Counted from the first letter of the stretch, positions 25,850 to 38,879 are shown. The stretch is 64,000 nucleotides of DNA from Diphasiastrum complanatum (GCA_029204225.1 CM055102.1:32476264-32540263), one strand, 5' to 3'. The notes: generated by a model not told the origin, from the letters alone. Numbers and translations: made by a program.

Positions 25850-28092
25850 AGAGAGAGATACACAATTTCACATAGTTCCTCTTGACAAAGCAAGACTAAA
25901 CCCTTTGAAGCCTTTATTCATAAACCAACAAGGTACAGTATAGCTGAAATGTAAAATACATTACTGTAAAGCACCATAAAGCATAACCACTCTCAAAACG
26001 TTACCTGCCACCATCCCACAACACAAAATTGTACAAGTTAGTACAATGGGAAAGACAGGTGTCATAGCTGAGCGTTAGTTGTTATCCATGTCGAAGAGAA
26101 GTTACATCACTTAACAACATAAATAGCATTTTAGATCATAGTCCAGTCTTCCCAAATGAAAAGAATGTTTTTTAGCAATAGGCCAAGCCCTGTCATTACC
26201 GTATCGAGCGAGTGCCATGTTGATTAGTTTTTGGGCATTGGTCCATATCAGTTTGTTTTATTTTGTGCACAAGTATGAATAGTTTTCACCGTATATATTA
26301 TTTATCGCTAAAAGATATGGTGTGGACACGTGTGCAGGTGTTAGAGCAAATCCATGCCATGCTAACCCTGGTGACTATGGTTTCGAAAAACAGGTCACAC
26401 ACGACTATCCATACTCATGAGCAAATCCATGCTTTTCAATCGTATCTCACCATGTTCTGATATGACAACTGAATGGATAATATTTTGTAGAGGCCATGAT
26501 TGAATATTGTTGTTTTAAATAAACTTGCGTTTATCAAAACCCCATATTCAGCCTGTGGTATTTGCGACCTTTTTTTTTGAATAGGTTGTATATTACCGGT
26601 GAGGTCTTCGTGGTTTTTACAAGGTATCAGGGCAGATCCGTGCCATTCTAAGATATAATAAAAACCTTTTAATAGGACATCACTTATGTCATCATTATAA
26701 GAGTGTTACACCGATTACGAGTTGGTGGAAGTTATGTAGGTAAGAAAAGACATTTTCAAGCATCCAAAATCACTACAAGCCAAAGAGAATTAAATAAATA
26801 CATATACCAAGAAGCCTCTCCCCTTTTGAGCATAAGTGGCTTATGCACAAATTGAATTTTGTTTTGAAACGTCGTATCTGGATGATCGCAAATGTATCAT
26901 CTTGTGAGGATGCCATGTTAATCCGTCGAGTGCTTCTTGCTTTCTTAAGAATCAAACCATTCATAACGTTATTTTCAAAACAGGTAATTCCATCCTTGTT
27001 AAAACCAGAAATTGGTATGTCAAAAACAACTTTTCATCAATTGCTATACTAATTAGGAGCAAAGGTTTATGTATATATACCTGTGCAGACGCTTATCGAA
27101 CTATGGTCCAAAAAAGACTGTCGTAGTAATAATCGATGCTACACGAAGCACATTACTTCCATTAGTAAATGAATACTAGTGTTCTCTTTGAAGTAGCAAC
27201 CAATAGATAGTATGATAGGAGCTGGACTAAAGCATGATAGATAACAAATAATTCTAGCATATGTAAGTTTCTGAGTTGTAATTCTTGCATGCTAGAATGC
27301 AAGCATAGTTGGTTTTTGTGAGTTAGCCTTTCAAAACCAGAATACGATCGAAAAGACATTTTATCTCTTGTCGGATAGTAGTGCGTATAGTGTGTTATGG
27401 TTATCACAAGATCATCCTTCACAAATACATGCAATGATTGTAGAACATAAGAGTGCTTCATCGCTGGTATTCTATACCATAAACATACTTCTGTCACTAC
27501 ACAAGCAGTGTGACGCATCGTTGGCATGCGCGCGGTGATCATTATTGTTTAAGTGTGTGGAGAGAAGCACTAAACCATCGCTGGATAGTGGACTACTTTT
27601 ATCAACTTTTACCAAGCAGAAGTCATGATAGATCCGTCGCTGGCGAATCAAAATACATTAAATATGAACCATTTTACTTGAGCTTATTCCATCGTTGGAC
27701 AACGAAATGATCCATTCCCAAAAAGTGTCACAAAAAAGGAAGGTGATCAATCGCTGGTCCATCGCTGGTGGATAGTGGATCAACAAACAAGCATAAACCT
27801 TCAAAAGGAATACAAGCTTTCTTATCGTAGAGATATGAATGCACCAAAGAGAAGAGAGTTAGACCACATACCATATATCATAAACGAATGAGCCAAAGCC
27901 TGATAGGGCGTGCTCTCTGTTGCAAGCAACACTCCAAACCGTATAGTAGAAAAGCTTTAGTCAAAAACAGGTGATATATAGTAGTTCATGAGGGAGTTTT
28001 GTGGAAGAGCCCTTATAACCAAAATGGTGGGAAACTTTCTTTTGAATAAAGCCACACAAGGTTGAGTTTGAAAAAAACTTTTGGACCTCAAG
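25850..28092. repeat. Dispersed repeat R1, copy 1
   Basis: Starts at GAGATACACAATTTCACATA and shares long diverged blocks with 57215-58840 in the same orientation. Shared words include GCACCATA.AGCATAACCAC, CATAGCTGAGCGTTAGTTGT, AGAGCAAATCCATGC and CTTGTGAGGATGCCATG, then AAAATGGTGGGAAA near the right end. Copy 1 is about 600 bases longer, mainly because of the periodic array at 27459-27768. Both copies hold a short minus-strand frame MASSQ..T.A.IIQ; in copy 2 it is followed by GTAAGGG, like a first exon and donor. No known family recognised. Confidence 0.7.
27459..27768. repeat. Array of CATCGYTGG motifs, period about 58 bp
   Basis: The motif YCATCGYTGG or a one-base variant recurs at 27459, 27515, 27575, 27634, 27689 and 27748, with an extra copy at 27759. 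Steps are 55-60 bases. The sequence between the motifs is poorly conserved. The array is absent from the other R1 copy. Confidence 0.75.
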
Positions 28093-28152
28093 ATAAATAA
28101 TTTTTTTTGTGTGATTTGACCAGGGGACGTACTTTAAAATAAAGAAGAGTCC

Positions 28153-28269
<117 letters not shown>

Positions 28270-28679
28270 CATCATGAATTAAAGCTTTGCTCTCATGGGA
28301 TCCAAAAAATTAAAAACAAAAAAACAAAAAAAAAATGCTCATTTTTCTACAATTAGGAGGAGAAAGAGGGAAAATCTTCATTATATGTTGACAACTTTTT
28401 GTTCCTTTGCAACCAATCTTCTAAACTACTTAAAGCACGATCATTTACAGAGTAACAAATAGTAAGCATATAGAGATATCCCTATCTCTTTTTGAATAGG
28501 ACCGATATGGTATAGTGGACCTCCAATTTGAAGGTCGAAGGTCCCTTTCCAGACATTTTTCAAAAACTTGAAAAAAACAACCAAAAAAATAAAATAAACC
28601 CTTGTAAAATATTCATAAAAAAAGCAAAAAGCTCTTAATTGGTCGACCAACTTTCACCCCCTATAGTATACCAACAAAA

Positions 28680-29600
28680 GGTCAGATGTATGCAAATTAC
28701 AAAATCACAGATCTAGGAGAAACGACGAAATGTCTGGGGCTACAGATCAAAAGACCCCGAATAAGGGGAGTCATGCATATGGACCAGACCGAATGTGCTG
28801 AAAAAGTATTGAAGCAATATGGGATGATTGAGTGCAAAGAGAAGGCGACGTCGATGATAGTCGGAGCCAGATTGTTGAAATAGGATTGCCCAAGCATAGA
28901 TGAGGAGAGACAGAAGATGAAGAGAATACCATATCAAAATCTAATCGGGAGTCTCATGTACCTTACAGTTTGTACGACACCCAATTTAGCATTATCTGTC
29001 TACTCAGTCAATTCTCCTCCAATCCTAGCATGCAATACTAGTAGATGGCAAAACAAATCCTGCAATATCTGAAAGGCACCCACAATTTTCAGTCAATCTA
29101 CAAAAGAGAGAATGTACTTATCCTACAACACTACAGTAGTGCAAGCTGTGGGCTAGCTACAAAGACGACAACAAGTCCCTAACAGGTGGATGTTCAATAG
29201 TATGTGATACTGCGATAAGTTGGATTTGAGAGAAGTAGACATTGGTGGCATAGTCTTCATGCAAATCTGAATATGTAACAACTTCAAAGGTGGCCAATGA
29301 GGTAATATGGCCAAAGTTGTTGTTGAAGGAATTGGCATACCACATTAAGACCCCTCCATCAAGAAGATGGATTTTTAGAGTGCTATTTATTTAGCCTAGG
29401 ATCCAGTTTTCCATTCAAAAACCAAACATATACCTCTGACATACCATCATGTTTGAGATCTGATATCGAAAGGAGAGCTCTGTGTCGAGTTCGTGAAATC
29501 GGAAGATATGATTGCAGACCTACTAACCAAGCCGCTAGACAAGCCACTATTTGCAAAACATAGAAGATCAATTGGAATTGGATGAAAAGAAAGGTTACAT
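28680..29600 (+). pseudogene. Copia RT/RNase H relic
   Basis: Plus-strand words in Copia order across several frames: KITDLGETTKCLGLQI (the DLGE and GLQI motifs after the RT palm), YQNLIGSLMYL, then SYKDDNKSLTGG, DTAISW, TSKVANEVIW and finally EDMIADLLTKPLDKPLFAKH. Stops and frameshifts interrupt it, for example after ARLLK at 28881 and again near 28980. It lacks everything upstream of the RT C-terminus. A TG-starting sequence follows directly and may be its 3' LTR. Divergence from Copia-1 and Copia-2 is large, so it is a different family. Confidence 0.75.
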
Positions 29601-29612
29601 CGTTCAAGAGTG

Positions 29613-30135
29613 AGTGTTAGAGATGGTGAACTCATGCAACTCATCTCCAACATTCCCCGAACAGCCGACAAATTGGCACATCATCGACACCGAACTATCG
29701 AATTCCAACGCAAGTGTTGAGATGGACTTTAGGGCAAACGAGCTATCGGGCAACTCAAAATATCGGGCCTTAGCTTGTTGGATGTGAAGTTTTAAACTGT
29801 CACTCTCAACCGTAAGAATGTTACAAGAGGACATAGTTAACTAATAGTTTAGCATAATTCTCTCTTGTAATGATTAGTTGAACTAATCCCATTTGGCTAG
29901 ACATAAGTATAGACCAGGATTCAATAGAATATGTACAAGAGATACACAAGAAGGAGATATAGAATTGTAAGAGGAGTAGCAAGCCACCATGTCGCGATGC
30001 ACTACCAACTTGCTCTAAAAAAACAAAATACAAAAAGACATTCTATTCTTGCAATTGTGATTTTTGCGTTGCATCTATTATTGTTTGATTGATTGTTCCA
30101 TTGTTTGTGATTCGTTTGGCGTATCTAGATCCAAT
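29613..30135 (+). repeat. Candidate 3' LTR of the preceding Copia relic
   Basis: TGTTAGAGATGG begins right after the purine-rich TTCAAGAGTGAG that follows the RNase H relic. The far end is uncertain, because there is no second copy in the window to compare with. Confidence 0.4.
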
Positions 30136-30541
30136 AATCTAAATGCATTGACTAGCGCACTTCTGCACTAGATAGGTGCAACATTTACAGCATTTAGACC
30201 ATGATGAGCAATGAAACTCATTACGATCTTGGCTTAGGTCCACAAATCGAAGCACAAACGGTGCATTGATGGTAGATTCAAAAAAGGTCTTTGTTACAAG
30301 CATTCTACCCTTTGTTTGATGTTTTGATACATCTACAGTAGAAGTTTCTTGTATACGATTGATGCAAATGGAAATTTTAGATGGAATGCCCACTGTTTAG
30401 ACTTACTTTTTTGTCGTCTGCGTGCAAGCTTTCCGCTGCACCTACTGGCAAAAATCATTAGTCGAGGGGAGGTGTTATAGCAAGATTGATAGTAGCAGTA
30501 ATTTTCTTAGCAATTTTGGGATGTACATATTTTTTATATAA
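30136..30541. other. Non-coding stretch
   Basis: No gene or repeat end was recognised between the Copia relic and the glycosyltransferase fragment. Confidence 0.3.
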
Positions 30542-31802
<1,261 letters not shown>

Positions 31803-31955
31803 GTCTGTGTGTCTGTGCGTGTATTCAATGTGTGTGTTTGAAAAACATTCATCACAAAAACCCAAACTACTATAAAAATTGAAGGAGCAACAATTTCATA
31901 TTCCAATATTTTAAGAAATAGACATCATGTCGTCTGATAATTCAGAAACCAATAC

Positions 31956-32400
31956 CTAGGCATACACCAGGTTATCTAACATTGGCACAAAGTCACTAAG
32001 TCTAACAACACTAACATGTCTCCAAACATATGCCACATTCCTAAGTAACATATCTACATCTAATAGGAATCGATATTCTCTTGGCATAAAACATCTTCTC
32101 CTTTGTTGTTGGAATAAGAACTCTGCATAAGCTTCTATCAACCACAAAATGGATCTGCGAGACACCTCATCACCAAAACAAAATAACTCCGTCAGGTCTC
32201 GCACAAAAGTCCTGTGATTTATGTAGATCTTCGACATCTGCAACAACACCAAAAATGTCAAAAAAAAATGTACATACAACAACACATGATCTTAACAACA
32301 TTGTGATAACTCTGCATTTGACAATTGCAAACTATGTAAAGTCATATATTTGATATAACAAACAACTCACCAAAAACAACTTCTAACATAACCAATTACC
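31956..32400 (-). CDS. Candidate small spliced ORF, 93 codons, unknown
   Basis: On the minus strand an ATG at 32237 follows directly after a good acceptor (GTTGTTGCAG), and the frame runs to a stop at 31956: MSKIYINHRTFVRDLTEL at the start, RRSILWLIEAYAEFLFQQ in the middle, RLSDFVPMLDNLVYA at the end. A matching donor CTGCAG|GTAATT lies at 32400/32399, giving a 162-base intron. The upstream exon has no in-frame ATG and is made of low-complexity tandem sequence, so it would be 5' UTR. The Helitron relic lies next to it on the same strand, so this may be a captured exon. I do not recognise the protein. It could also be a chance frame. Confidence 0.28.
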
Positions 32401-32580
32401 TGCAGAGTATCTAGCAGCAAGGCAGGAAGGCTGAGGGCAACTTGAAGTTGAAGCCGACAGGAAGTTGAAGGCAACCACTCACAAAACAACCACATTATCT
32501 CACCACATCTACTCACCAAACAACTACATGTACACAACCTTCTCCGTGTACAAAATTTGATAGATTTTCTCTCCAAATCT

Positions 32581-32702
32581 AACTCTAACTCTACCCTACA
32601 TCCCAAATGCTAAGTCTAACTCCAAATCTAATTCCAACTCTTACTCCACCTCTACCCTACATCCCAAATGCTAAGTCTAACTCCAATTCCAACTCTAACT
32701 GT
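32581..32702. repeat. 61-bp tandem duplication
   Basis: CTACCCTACATCCCAAATGC followed by TAAGTCTAACTCC occurs at 32591 and again at 32652, flanked by CTAACT-rich sequence. Confidence 0.85.
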
Positions 32703-32751
32703 ACCTTGCATCTCGAAACCATAAACCATAAACATCACTTCCAACCTACTA

Positions 32752-33852
32752 CTACAACACTTCCAAACACACAATGTTCTGAGTGTACCTCGCCACTCCA
32801 TCCACATCCGTAAATCGATTGTTCTTGTCAATAATTAGCACACGAAGACTTGCTACATTTTGCACTCTCGAAAGTGCAACATACAGCTGCCCATGACTAA
32901 ACATAGGCCGAGGCAAATACAATCTAGTCGTGTGCATAGTTTGCCCCTGTGCTTTGTTTATTGTCATGGCAAATGCTGCTCTGATAGGAAACTGGACCCT
33001 CTACAATTCAAACGGTATATTTGAATCGCTTGGCACTATAGGGATACGTGAAATAAGGACTCTAGTCCCTATATTCTTCCCGGTCACTATCTCTGCCTCT
33101 ATGATTTGTCTACCCAATCTGAGGATGATCAATCTTGTGCCATTGCACAATCCCTTGTGCGATGCTATCGATCATAACAACATCACAATCATCCCAATCT
33201 TCAGCACTAACTTATGTGGAGGACACCCACTTGGTTGCAGGCTGTTCAAATACTCTATAGGGTGGACATTAGAGCCCTCACACTCAAGAATACTATTGGC
33301 ACTATAAAAGGTGAAAATGTCACCCGAAAGCTGCTCTACAACCCTCGCGTTGATCTCATCCACATCTTTGTTCAATGGGGTCAATATTGCACGACTCCTC
33401 AAAAAGTCAACATCCTTAAAAGGTCGCGCAACATCAGGAAATGTGAATGAAATCAATTCGCCCACATCACGCATCCTTAGGCACATGCCCTCCGGCAGAG
33501 AATTCAGGTCCAAATCACGATGCAAGAATGTGGGCTCACAACCATCTCCCACACTCAACAAATAATCTGCAAACCTCAATTGCTCATCCTTATCGCCACC
33601 CTCCACGCCCATGACGCGCATGTTCTTTGTCAATTTATGCACCTCCATGTGTTTCCACAAACGCGAACACTTCAACGAAGCATTGACAATCTGCGCTCGA
33701 CTTCCACGTGGCACCACTGGTAGAATCTGTCAAAAATCACCCCCAAAAACAATTGAAACTCCTCCAAATGGAGCGTCGATACTCAATATATCTCATAGAG
33801 ATCGATCTACGCACTCTATAGCATACTTATGCGCCATGGGAGCCCCAAATAA
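32752..33852 (-). pseudogene. Helitron Rep/helicase relic (C-terminal helicase part)
   Basis: Minus-strand frames read as the end of a plant Helitron PIF1-type helicase. They start with APMAHKYAIECVDRSL, then GGVSIVFGGDF and QILPVVPRGSRAQIVNASLK, the long block 33717-33172 with LTKNMRV and DEINARVVEQL, a frameshift near 33172, then GTRLIILRLGRQIIEAEIVT, FAMTINKAQGQT and LYVALSRV, which are the late helicase motifs. At least two stops sit where the family usually has Arg (CGA changed to TGA), the pattern left by decay of methylated CpG. The Rep nuclease and the Walker A region are missing: the reading stops at about 33852 where Ty3 sequence begins. No Helitron CTRR end was identified. Confidence 0.85.
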
Positions 33853-35600
33853 TCAGTCGACATGCCATCAAAAGCGTACCTAAAACGACTCCAATGCTCC
33901 ACTGCTTGTATGACTGCAACCATTTCTTTTTCATGAGTTGGCCATCGTCGTTCTACATCACTCAATTTCTTTGAAAAATATGCAATTGGTTTTTCCTCTT
34001 GTATCAACACGGCCCCAATAGCAAAGTTTCACGCATCTGTATGTATTTTGAAAGGTTTGCTAAAGTTCGATAGGGCAAGAATGGGTTCTTGAGTGATTCG
34101 TTGCTTTAGTTCTTGGAACGCTGCTTCACATTTCGGTGTCCATGTCATTTTTAGACGAGTCTTTGTCTGCTCCAACAATGGTGCCACAATTTTTCTAAAT
34201 GCCTCAATGAATCTCTTGTAAAAATTACATAGCCCCACAAAGGATTTGATACCATGAACAATTTTAGGTGCTTGCCAATCCAAGATAGCCTTGATCTTCT
34301 TAGGATCCATTCAAATCCGTCTGTAGCCTATAACATGTCCAAGGAAATCAACTTTCTCCATCACAAACTCACATTTCTCTCTTTTTGCAAACAAGCAGTT
34401 CCTCCTCAGTCATTGGAGAACTGTCTTTAAATGTTTAATGTGATCTTTGAGGCTTTGGCTAAATACTAAGATGTCGTCGATATACACAATGGCAAATTCA
34501 TCCAGGCAGTCTTGAAAAATATTGTTCATCAACGTGCAAAAAGTGGCTGGTGCGTTTGTTAGACCGAATGGCATCACCAGGAACTACCGTGTTCGAAACG
34601 CCATTTTGTGCTCATCACCTTTAGCTATTCGAATTTGATGATATCCAGATTTAAGATCTATTCGGCTAAAATATTTGGCATGTTTGAGCTGGTCGAATAG
34701 GTCATCAATTCTAGGCATGGGATACTTGTTCTTGATGGTACTCTTGTTGAGCATGCTGTAATCCACACACATTCGAAGAGTTTTGTCCGCCTTCTCTACG
34801 AACAACATTGGGGCTCCAAAAGGTGAAGCGCTAGGTCTAATAAATCCTTTGTCTATCAATTCACCAAGTTGTCGTTTCAGTTCTGCCAACTCCTCTTGTG
34901 ACATTCTGTAGGGTGTTCCTGAAGTTGGTTCCGTTCCTAGTACCAACTCAGATTTATGGTCCACTGGTCTTCGAGGAGGTAGCTAAATTCTTCTAGCAGA
35001 TCTGCCACTTCTTTTGGCAAGTTTTCTTGTCGCACGGTTTTCCCTTCTGGAACTTCTCGGTAGATACAAAGAAAGCACTTTGACCTTTTTCCTTTCGCCA
35101 TTCTTTTCATCGCTAATGCTACGACCAGATTTTGTTCAATATCGGCACTCTTAGCATTTCCTTCGGACAGGGCTTTTGTCACACAGATTTGTCCCTTGTA
35201 ATCCAAGAGGACCAAGTTTGAGCTCCTACTCAAAACTACAATACAATGTTCATTTAACCAAGGGAGGCCCAAAATCACATCGAAGGCATCCATCTCTAAA
35301 AGCAGAAAGCTAAGCTTAGCCTTCCATCTTCCAATCTACACTGAGATGTTCAATGTCGCTTTGTCTGCGTCTAGTGCTCCCTTCGCTGTTTCTACCTTGA
35401 GAGTTGATGTAACATTCCTGGTCGACAAACTGAATTGTTCCACCACGCTCCTTGAGATATATTCATGTGAAGCTCGACTTCCTCCCTGTGATCTTTCCTG
35501 ATAGGAATAACAATCTTGAACCAATCTTGGGGGTTGCCCCATGGAAGTTCCTTTCCATACTTGTGTGTCGTCCACCCACAAATGTAAGCTCCTCTCTCAA
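33853..35600 (-). pseudogene. Ty3 protease-RT-RNase H relic of the outer element X
   Basis: Minus-strand frames in Ty3 order. 35600-35290: protease end with VEQFSLSTRNV, ETAKGALDADKA and MDAFDVILGLPWL. 35293-34940: linker. 34964-34584: RT with [56 protein letters not shown] and MAFRTR. 34580-34330: palm and thumb, with the FLDD-type site read as [16 protein letters not shown]-like text in a broken frame. 34310-34029: FVGLCNFYKRFIEAF. 34010-33860: RNase H start with KPIAYFSKKLSDVERRWPTH. A few stops and frameshifts are present. Integrase and the 3' LTR are absent: the element ends abruptly against the Helitron relic. The protease end is joined to a Ty3 leader, so gag was lost by deletion. Confidence 0.85.
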
Positions 35601-36291
35601 CTCCCAACTAGATCAAATCACCTGGATCAAAACAAGCAGTCATGGATTCAGGTCCAGGCAAGCACACCACAAATGAACATACCAACCAAAGCTAAACAGA
35701 GGATCCCTCTCAAGTCACATCCCCCTTGAGACCGGACGTAGGACCTTTGCCTAGCCGTGCCCACACAAATCCATCACAGAATTAGCCCATGGGAAATATC
35801 CATCCAACCATATGTGCTTTCACCATTAAACAACACATTGCCTCAGTCACGCCCCACCAAATCTGGTCGATAGCCCTTATAACTAAACGATCGGCAGCTA
35901 TCTCGCACCGGCAGCTAACCACCCGTGCTTTACACCTGAATTCGAGCAACATCTCTGTATCAATGGTAAACCCGTACAGTTCGAATATGTCACCGCGTAC
36001 CCCACAAGGCACAGACCGTGCTTTCACCTACCTAGACAGCACTTTGCCTCATCTGTCCTACGTGCAGACGGCGCCATGCCCGAACCGCGAGAACTGACCG
36101 TGCTTACACCTCAAGGGTAGCACATTGACTCATCAAGTCCCCGGTTCTGCCAACGACCCCGACCGTGGACGCACCCGTGCTTACACTGTGGGAAGCACCT
36201 TGCACAACGACTGTCTTGACAAATTATCTCAAAAAGTGGTCCTCCCAGTGAGACTTGCGTAGCTGACCGGCTAGTCGGCTCTGATACCACA
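35601..36291 (-). other. Ty3 5' leader of element X
   Basis: Homologous to the leaders at 38880-39590 and 59768-60542. The primer site complement CTCTGATACCA lies at 36279-36289, next to the LTR tip at 36292. It carries the repeated GTGCT...AGCAC hairpins (35814-36198). The left side passes into protease sequence near 35600. Confidence 0.75.
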
Positions 36292-36379
36292 TGTTGCGCC
36301 GGTGCCTCAAAGGGCACTGGGACTTGAGCCGTTTCCCCAATACGCGCTTAAGTCTAACATTCATCCATCATGCACTTAC
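36292..36379 (-). repeat. Element X 5' LTR, first 88 bases
   Basis: TGTTGCGCCGGTGCC... ending CTTAC. This is exactly offset 1-88 of the 920-bp LTR; the rest of the same LTR resumes at 41728, after two inserted units. Confidence 0.88.
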
Positions 36380-37212
36380 TGTTGCGCCGACGCCTCAAAG
36401 GGCGCTGGGACTTGAGCGGTTTCCCCAACACGCGCTTAAGTCTAACATTCATCCATCATGCACTTACGTGAAAGCCAACTCAGAAACGTAACAAGCTTAA
36501 CCATTTAGACTTAAGAAAACTGGAATCCCAACCAACCCGAAAGCCAACTCAGAATCCGTCCCCAAAAGGTAACCAAAGGCAAAGACAAGCCACACATGAA
36601 ACCCAAGGCATAGTGGTCGCCAAACTGACCAATTGGCATAGCGGCAAGCCCCATGTCGATGACAGGGACCCTTAGACGCCAGCGACGCAAAAAGGTTGTA
36701 GTAAGGGTCCTTCCACTTGGACTAGTCCTGGAGGCGAAACCGAAATGGTAATCATCTCCAAGGATCAACTTTATTAGATTTGGAAGAGGTTACATTCATA
36801 CATAGACTGACCGGTCTCGGGGCCACCAACACGTGCTGGGCATTGTGCCTGGCTCGTGCTGGTAGAGGGAGCTGAGACCTGGCGATTGGATTCCTGGCGC
36901 TAATTGAGCTGCCCAAGTTTCTGTCTGCCGGACTCCCCCTATAGTTTTGCTGTGATTCGGCGCACCCCCTTTGGTTTGAAACATAGTGCTTTCTGGTAAA
37001 GCACGCTTTTTAGGACTTAGTTTTTATTTTGCTGATTAAGCCTGGCAAGCCTGGCAGAATCAGTCTGGCTCCCGGACATGGGTCCCGGGAGCCGTCCCGG
37101 CGGCCGAATCAACCTGCTTTCCTGACTAGGCCATGACTCGAGCTCCAGAGCTAGCTCATGACTTTGTGACTACTTGACTGGCTCACCACAGGTCGGAGGC
37201 TCAGTCCTTGAC
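36380..37212 (-). repeat. Element A 3' LTR, truncated
   Basis: 833 of 920 bases. The break is at the TCAAGGACTGAG position, where it is fused to the protease frame. The same offset is at 40423 in the complete copy. Confidence 0.88.
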
Positions 37213-37569
37213 CAAAATAGCGTCGAAGGCATCCATCTTCAAGATTGTGAACGTTAGTCGATTCTTCCAGGCTCCCAGAGCGATTGGTAAGTTGGTTGCC
37301 AATCTACAAGTGGTCATTGTACCTTTCGCGGTCTCCACACAAATAGGAGTCACATTTTCTTCACATTGGATGTCCAATTCTCCTGTCAGTTTTTCTGACA
37401 AGTAGTTATGTGACGCCCCCAAGTCTACCATGAAGTAAATGATCCTGCCTTGAATAAAGCCTTTCAGGTACAATAACTTGGATCCTCTTGCAGGAGTCGC
37501 CATAAGATGTTCACGATACGCCGCAAGTGCCCCTATCTGTTGCAAGGCATTCAGGTCAGACTCCGTCAA
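37213..37569 (-). CDS. Element A retropepsin-like protease, 3' truncated
   Basis: The frame reads SDLNALQQIGALAAYREH, then YLKGFIQGRIIYFMVDLGAS, ASHNYLSEKL, CVETAKGTM and LTFTILKMDAFDAIL before running into LTR sequence. Ty3 proteases normally have D-S/T-G at the active site. Here it is DLG, so activity is doubtful even before the truncation. The family word after DAFDVIL (GLPWL, still present in the relic of element X at about 35290) has been lost at the junction. The domain would cleave the polyprotein in an active element. Confidence 0.75.
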
Positions 37570-37575
37570 ATCCGT

Positions 37576-38829
37576 TTATGGGTCCTCTTCATCATCTTGT
37601 TCACCATCTTCTTGATCAAATGCCTCTCTCTCCATCCTATCAAATCCTTCAATGGCAGCCATGATTTGCTTATTCAATGGTTTGGGGCATGACCTCCAAG
37701 AGTGACCTTGCTGATGACAGTTGAAGCAACGCATGGAACTGCCCACTGTTGGTGAGCTGTTGCTGTGACTAGCTGAAGGTCCAACATTGTTTCTTCTCTG
37801 GAACATGTTCCCTCCATTGTTGCCTTGGTTGCCAAACCCTGTTTTTGTTGGGAATTTATTCACGCTACTCGAGGCTTGGTTGCCATTTGGAGTTGAGTCC
37901 CCCCTTGAAAAGAAGCTCGGACTCGGTCTGGATCCACTAAATACTCTTGTTGAGGTTGCAGGAGCAGCTGGTGCCAATGTGCTCTCATAATCACAAACCA
38001 TTTCAGCCGCTCGAATAGTTGAATTGAAATCATGGGGCATGTAGCTGTCTATCGCACGCCGGGTCCAGGATTGCATTCCAGACAATAGGTAATGAGTTTT
38101 ATCCACCTCAGACATATTTTCAATAACCCATACACTCTGTCTGAATCTATTGAGGTACTCTCGCAATGACCCTTTCTGTTTGAGCCCCGATAATTCTGTC
38201 CTCAATCTCATGTGTGAATCCTTCAGTATGAACTCCTCTCGTAACGCGGCTTTGAATGCGTCCCATGTTTGAAAATGCATTCCTGCCATCCGGTACCAAT
38301 TTGTAGTGTAGCCCTCAAAATATGCTAATGCCAAGTCAATTCTTTCTTCCTCAGGAGTGTTCATCAGACGGAAGTAATGGTCCATGTGAAACAACCAATC
38401 TTCCACAACTCGAATGTCACGCTCTCCTTTGAAAGTAGGTGGTGCTTTCACTTTGGCAGTCTTTCTTGGGCCCTCCGTGGTTCGCGCTCGTGGTTCTCTT
38501 GGTATATGTGGAGGAGGCGCCACTGCATTCTCCCTAGTTGCTTCCAACTCTTCAAACCTGGCTTCGAGCTGTGTTAGCCCGTCTCTCATTTCTCTAGCAA
38601 GGTTAATTTGAGTAAGATTCATGGCTCACAAGGATGTTTGCCATTATTTCCTTTCGGTTTCTCTATCCTTCTTCACCTCGCTAAGCATAGCCGTCATTGC
38701 GCTTGATAAGTATTGCCGCATCTTCACTTCAAAGAGGTCCTGTTGCGCCTCTGGCAAGGGTTCATCTCTTGGTGTAGGTTCAGAAGGGCCACCCATCTCT
38801 TCATGGAGGGGCGCCACTGTGGAGTGCAT
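37576..38829 (-). CDS. Element A gag (capsid-nucleocapsid)
   Basis: An uninterrupted frame of 348 codons from ATG 38622 to TAA/TGA at 37576 encodes a Ty3-type gag. It contains a coiled N-terminus (LAREMRDGLTQLEARFEELE), the capsid block PPTFKGERDIRVVEDWLF, LALAYFEGYTTNWYRM, AALREEFILKDS, YLNRFRQSVW, then a Ser/Asn/Gly-rich linker and one zinc knuckle CFNCHQQGHSWRSC. An additional 62 codons upstream, from ATG 38829, are in the same frame but separated by two stops. The original start was probably 38829, and the present open part starts at 38622. The capsid part resembles Retrotrans_gag. The stop before protease could be bypassed by readthrough, but this is not shown. Confidence 0.88.
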
Positions 38830-38879
38830 ACGCTCTTTCTTTCTCGAAGCTCTCCCTTCTGTCAGCCGGGCCCCACAGC

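Noticed and set aside
27459-27768. CRISPR-like regularly spaced repeats
   Set aside because: The repeat word is only about 10 bases and imperfect, the setting is a plant nuclear genome and no cas gene is present.
36511-36768. An 83-85-codon frame present in three LTR copies (36511-36768, 39722-39979, 59385-59636)
   Set aside because: It lies inside LTRs and is preserved simply because the LTRs are similar. Its composition and lack of a homologous family give no support for a protein, although it might deserve a glance if transcripts are found.
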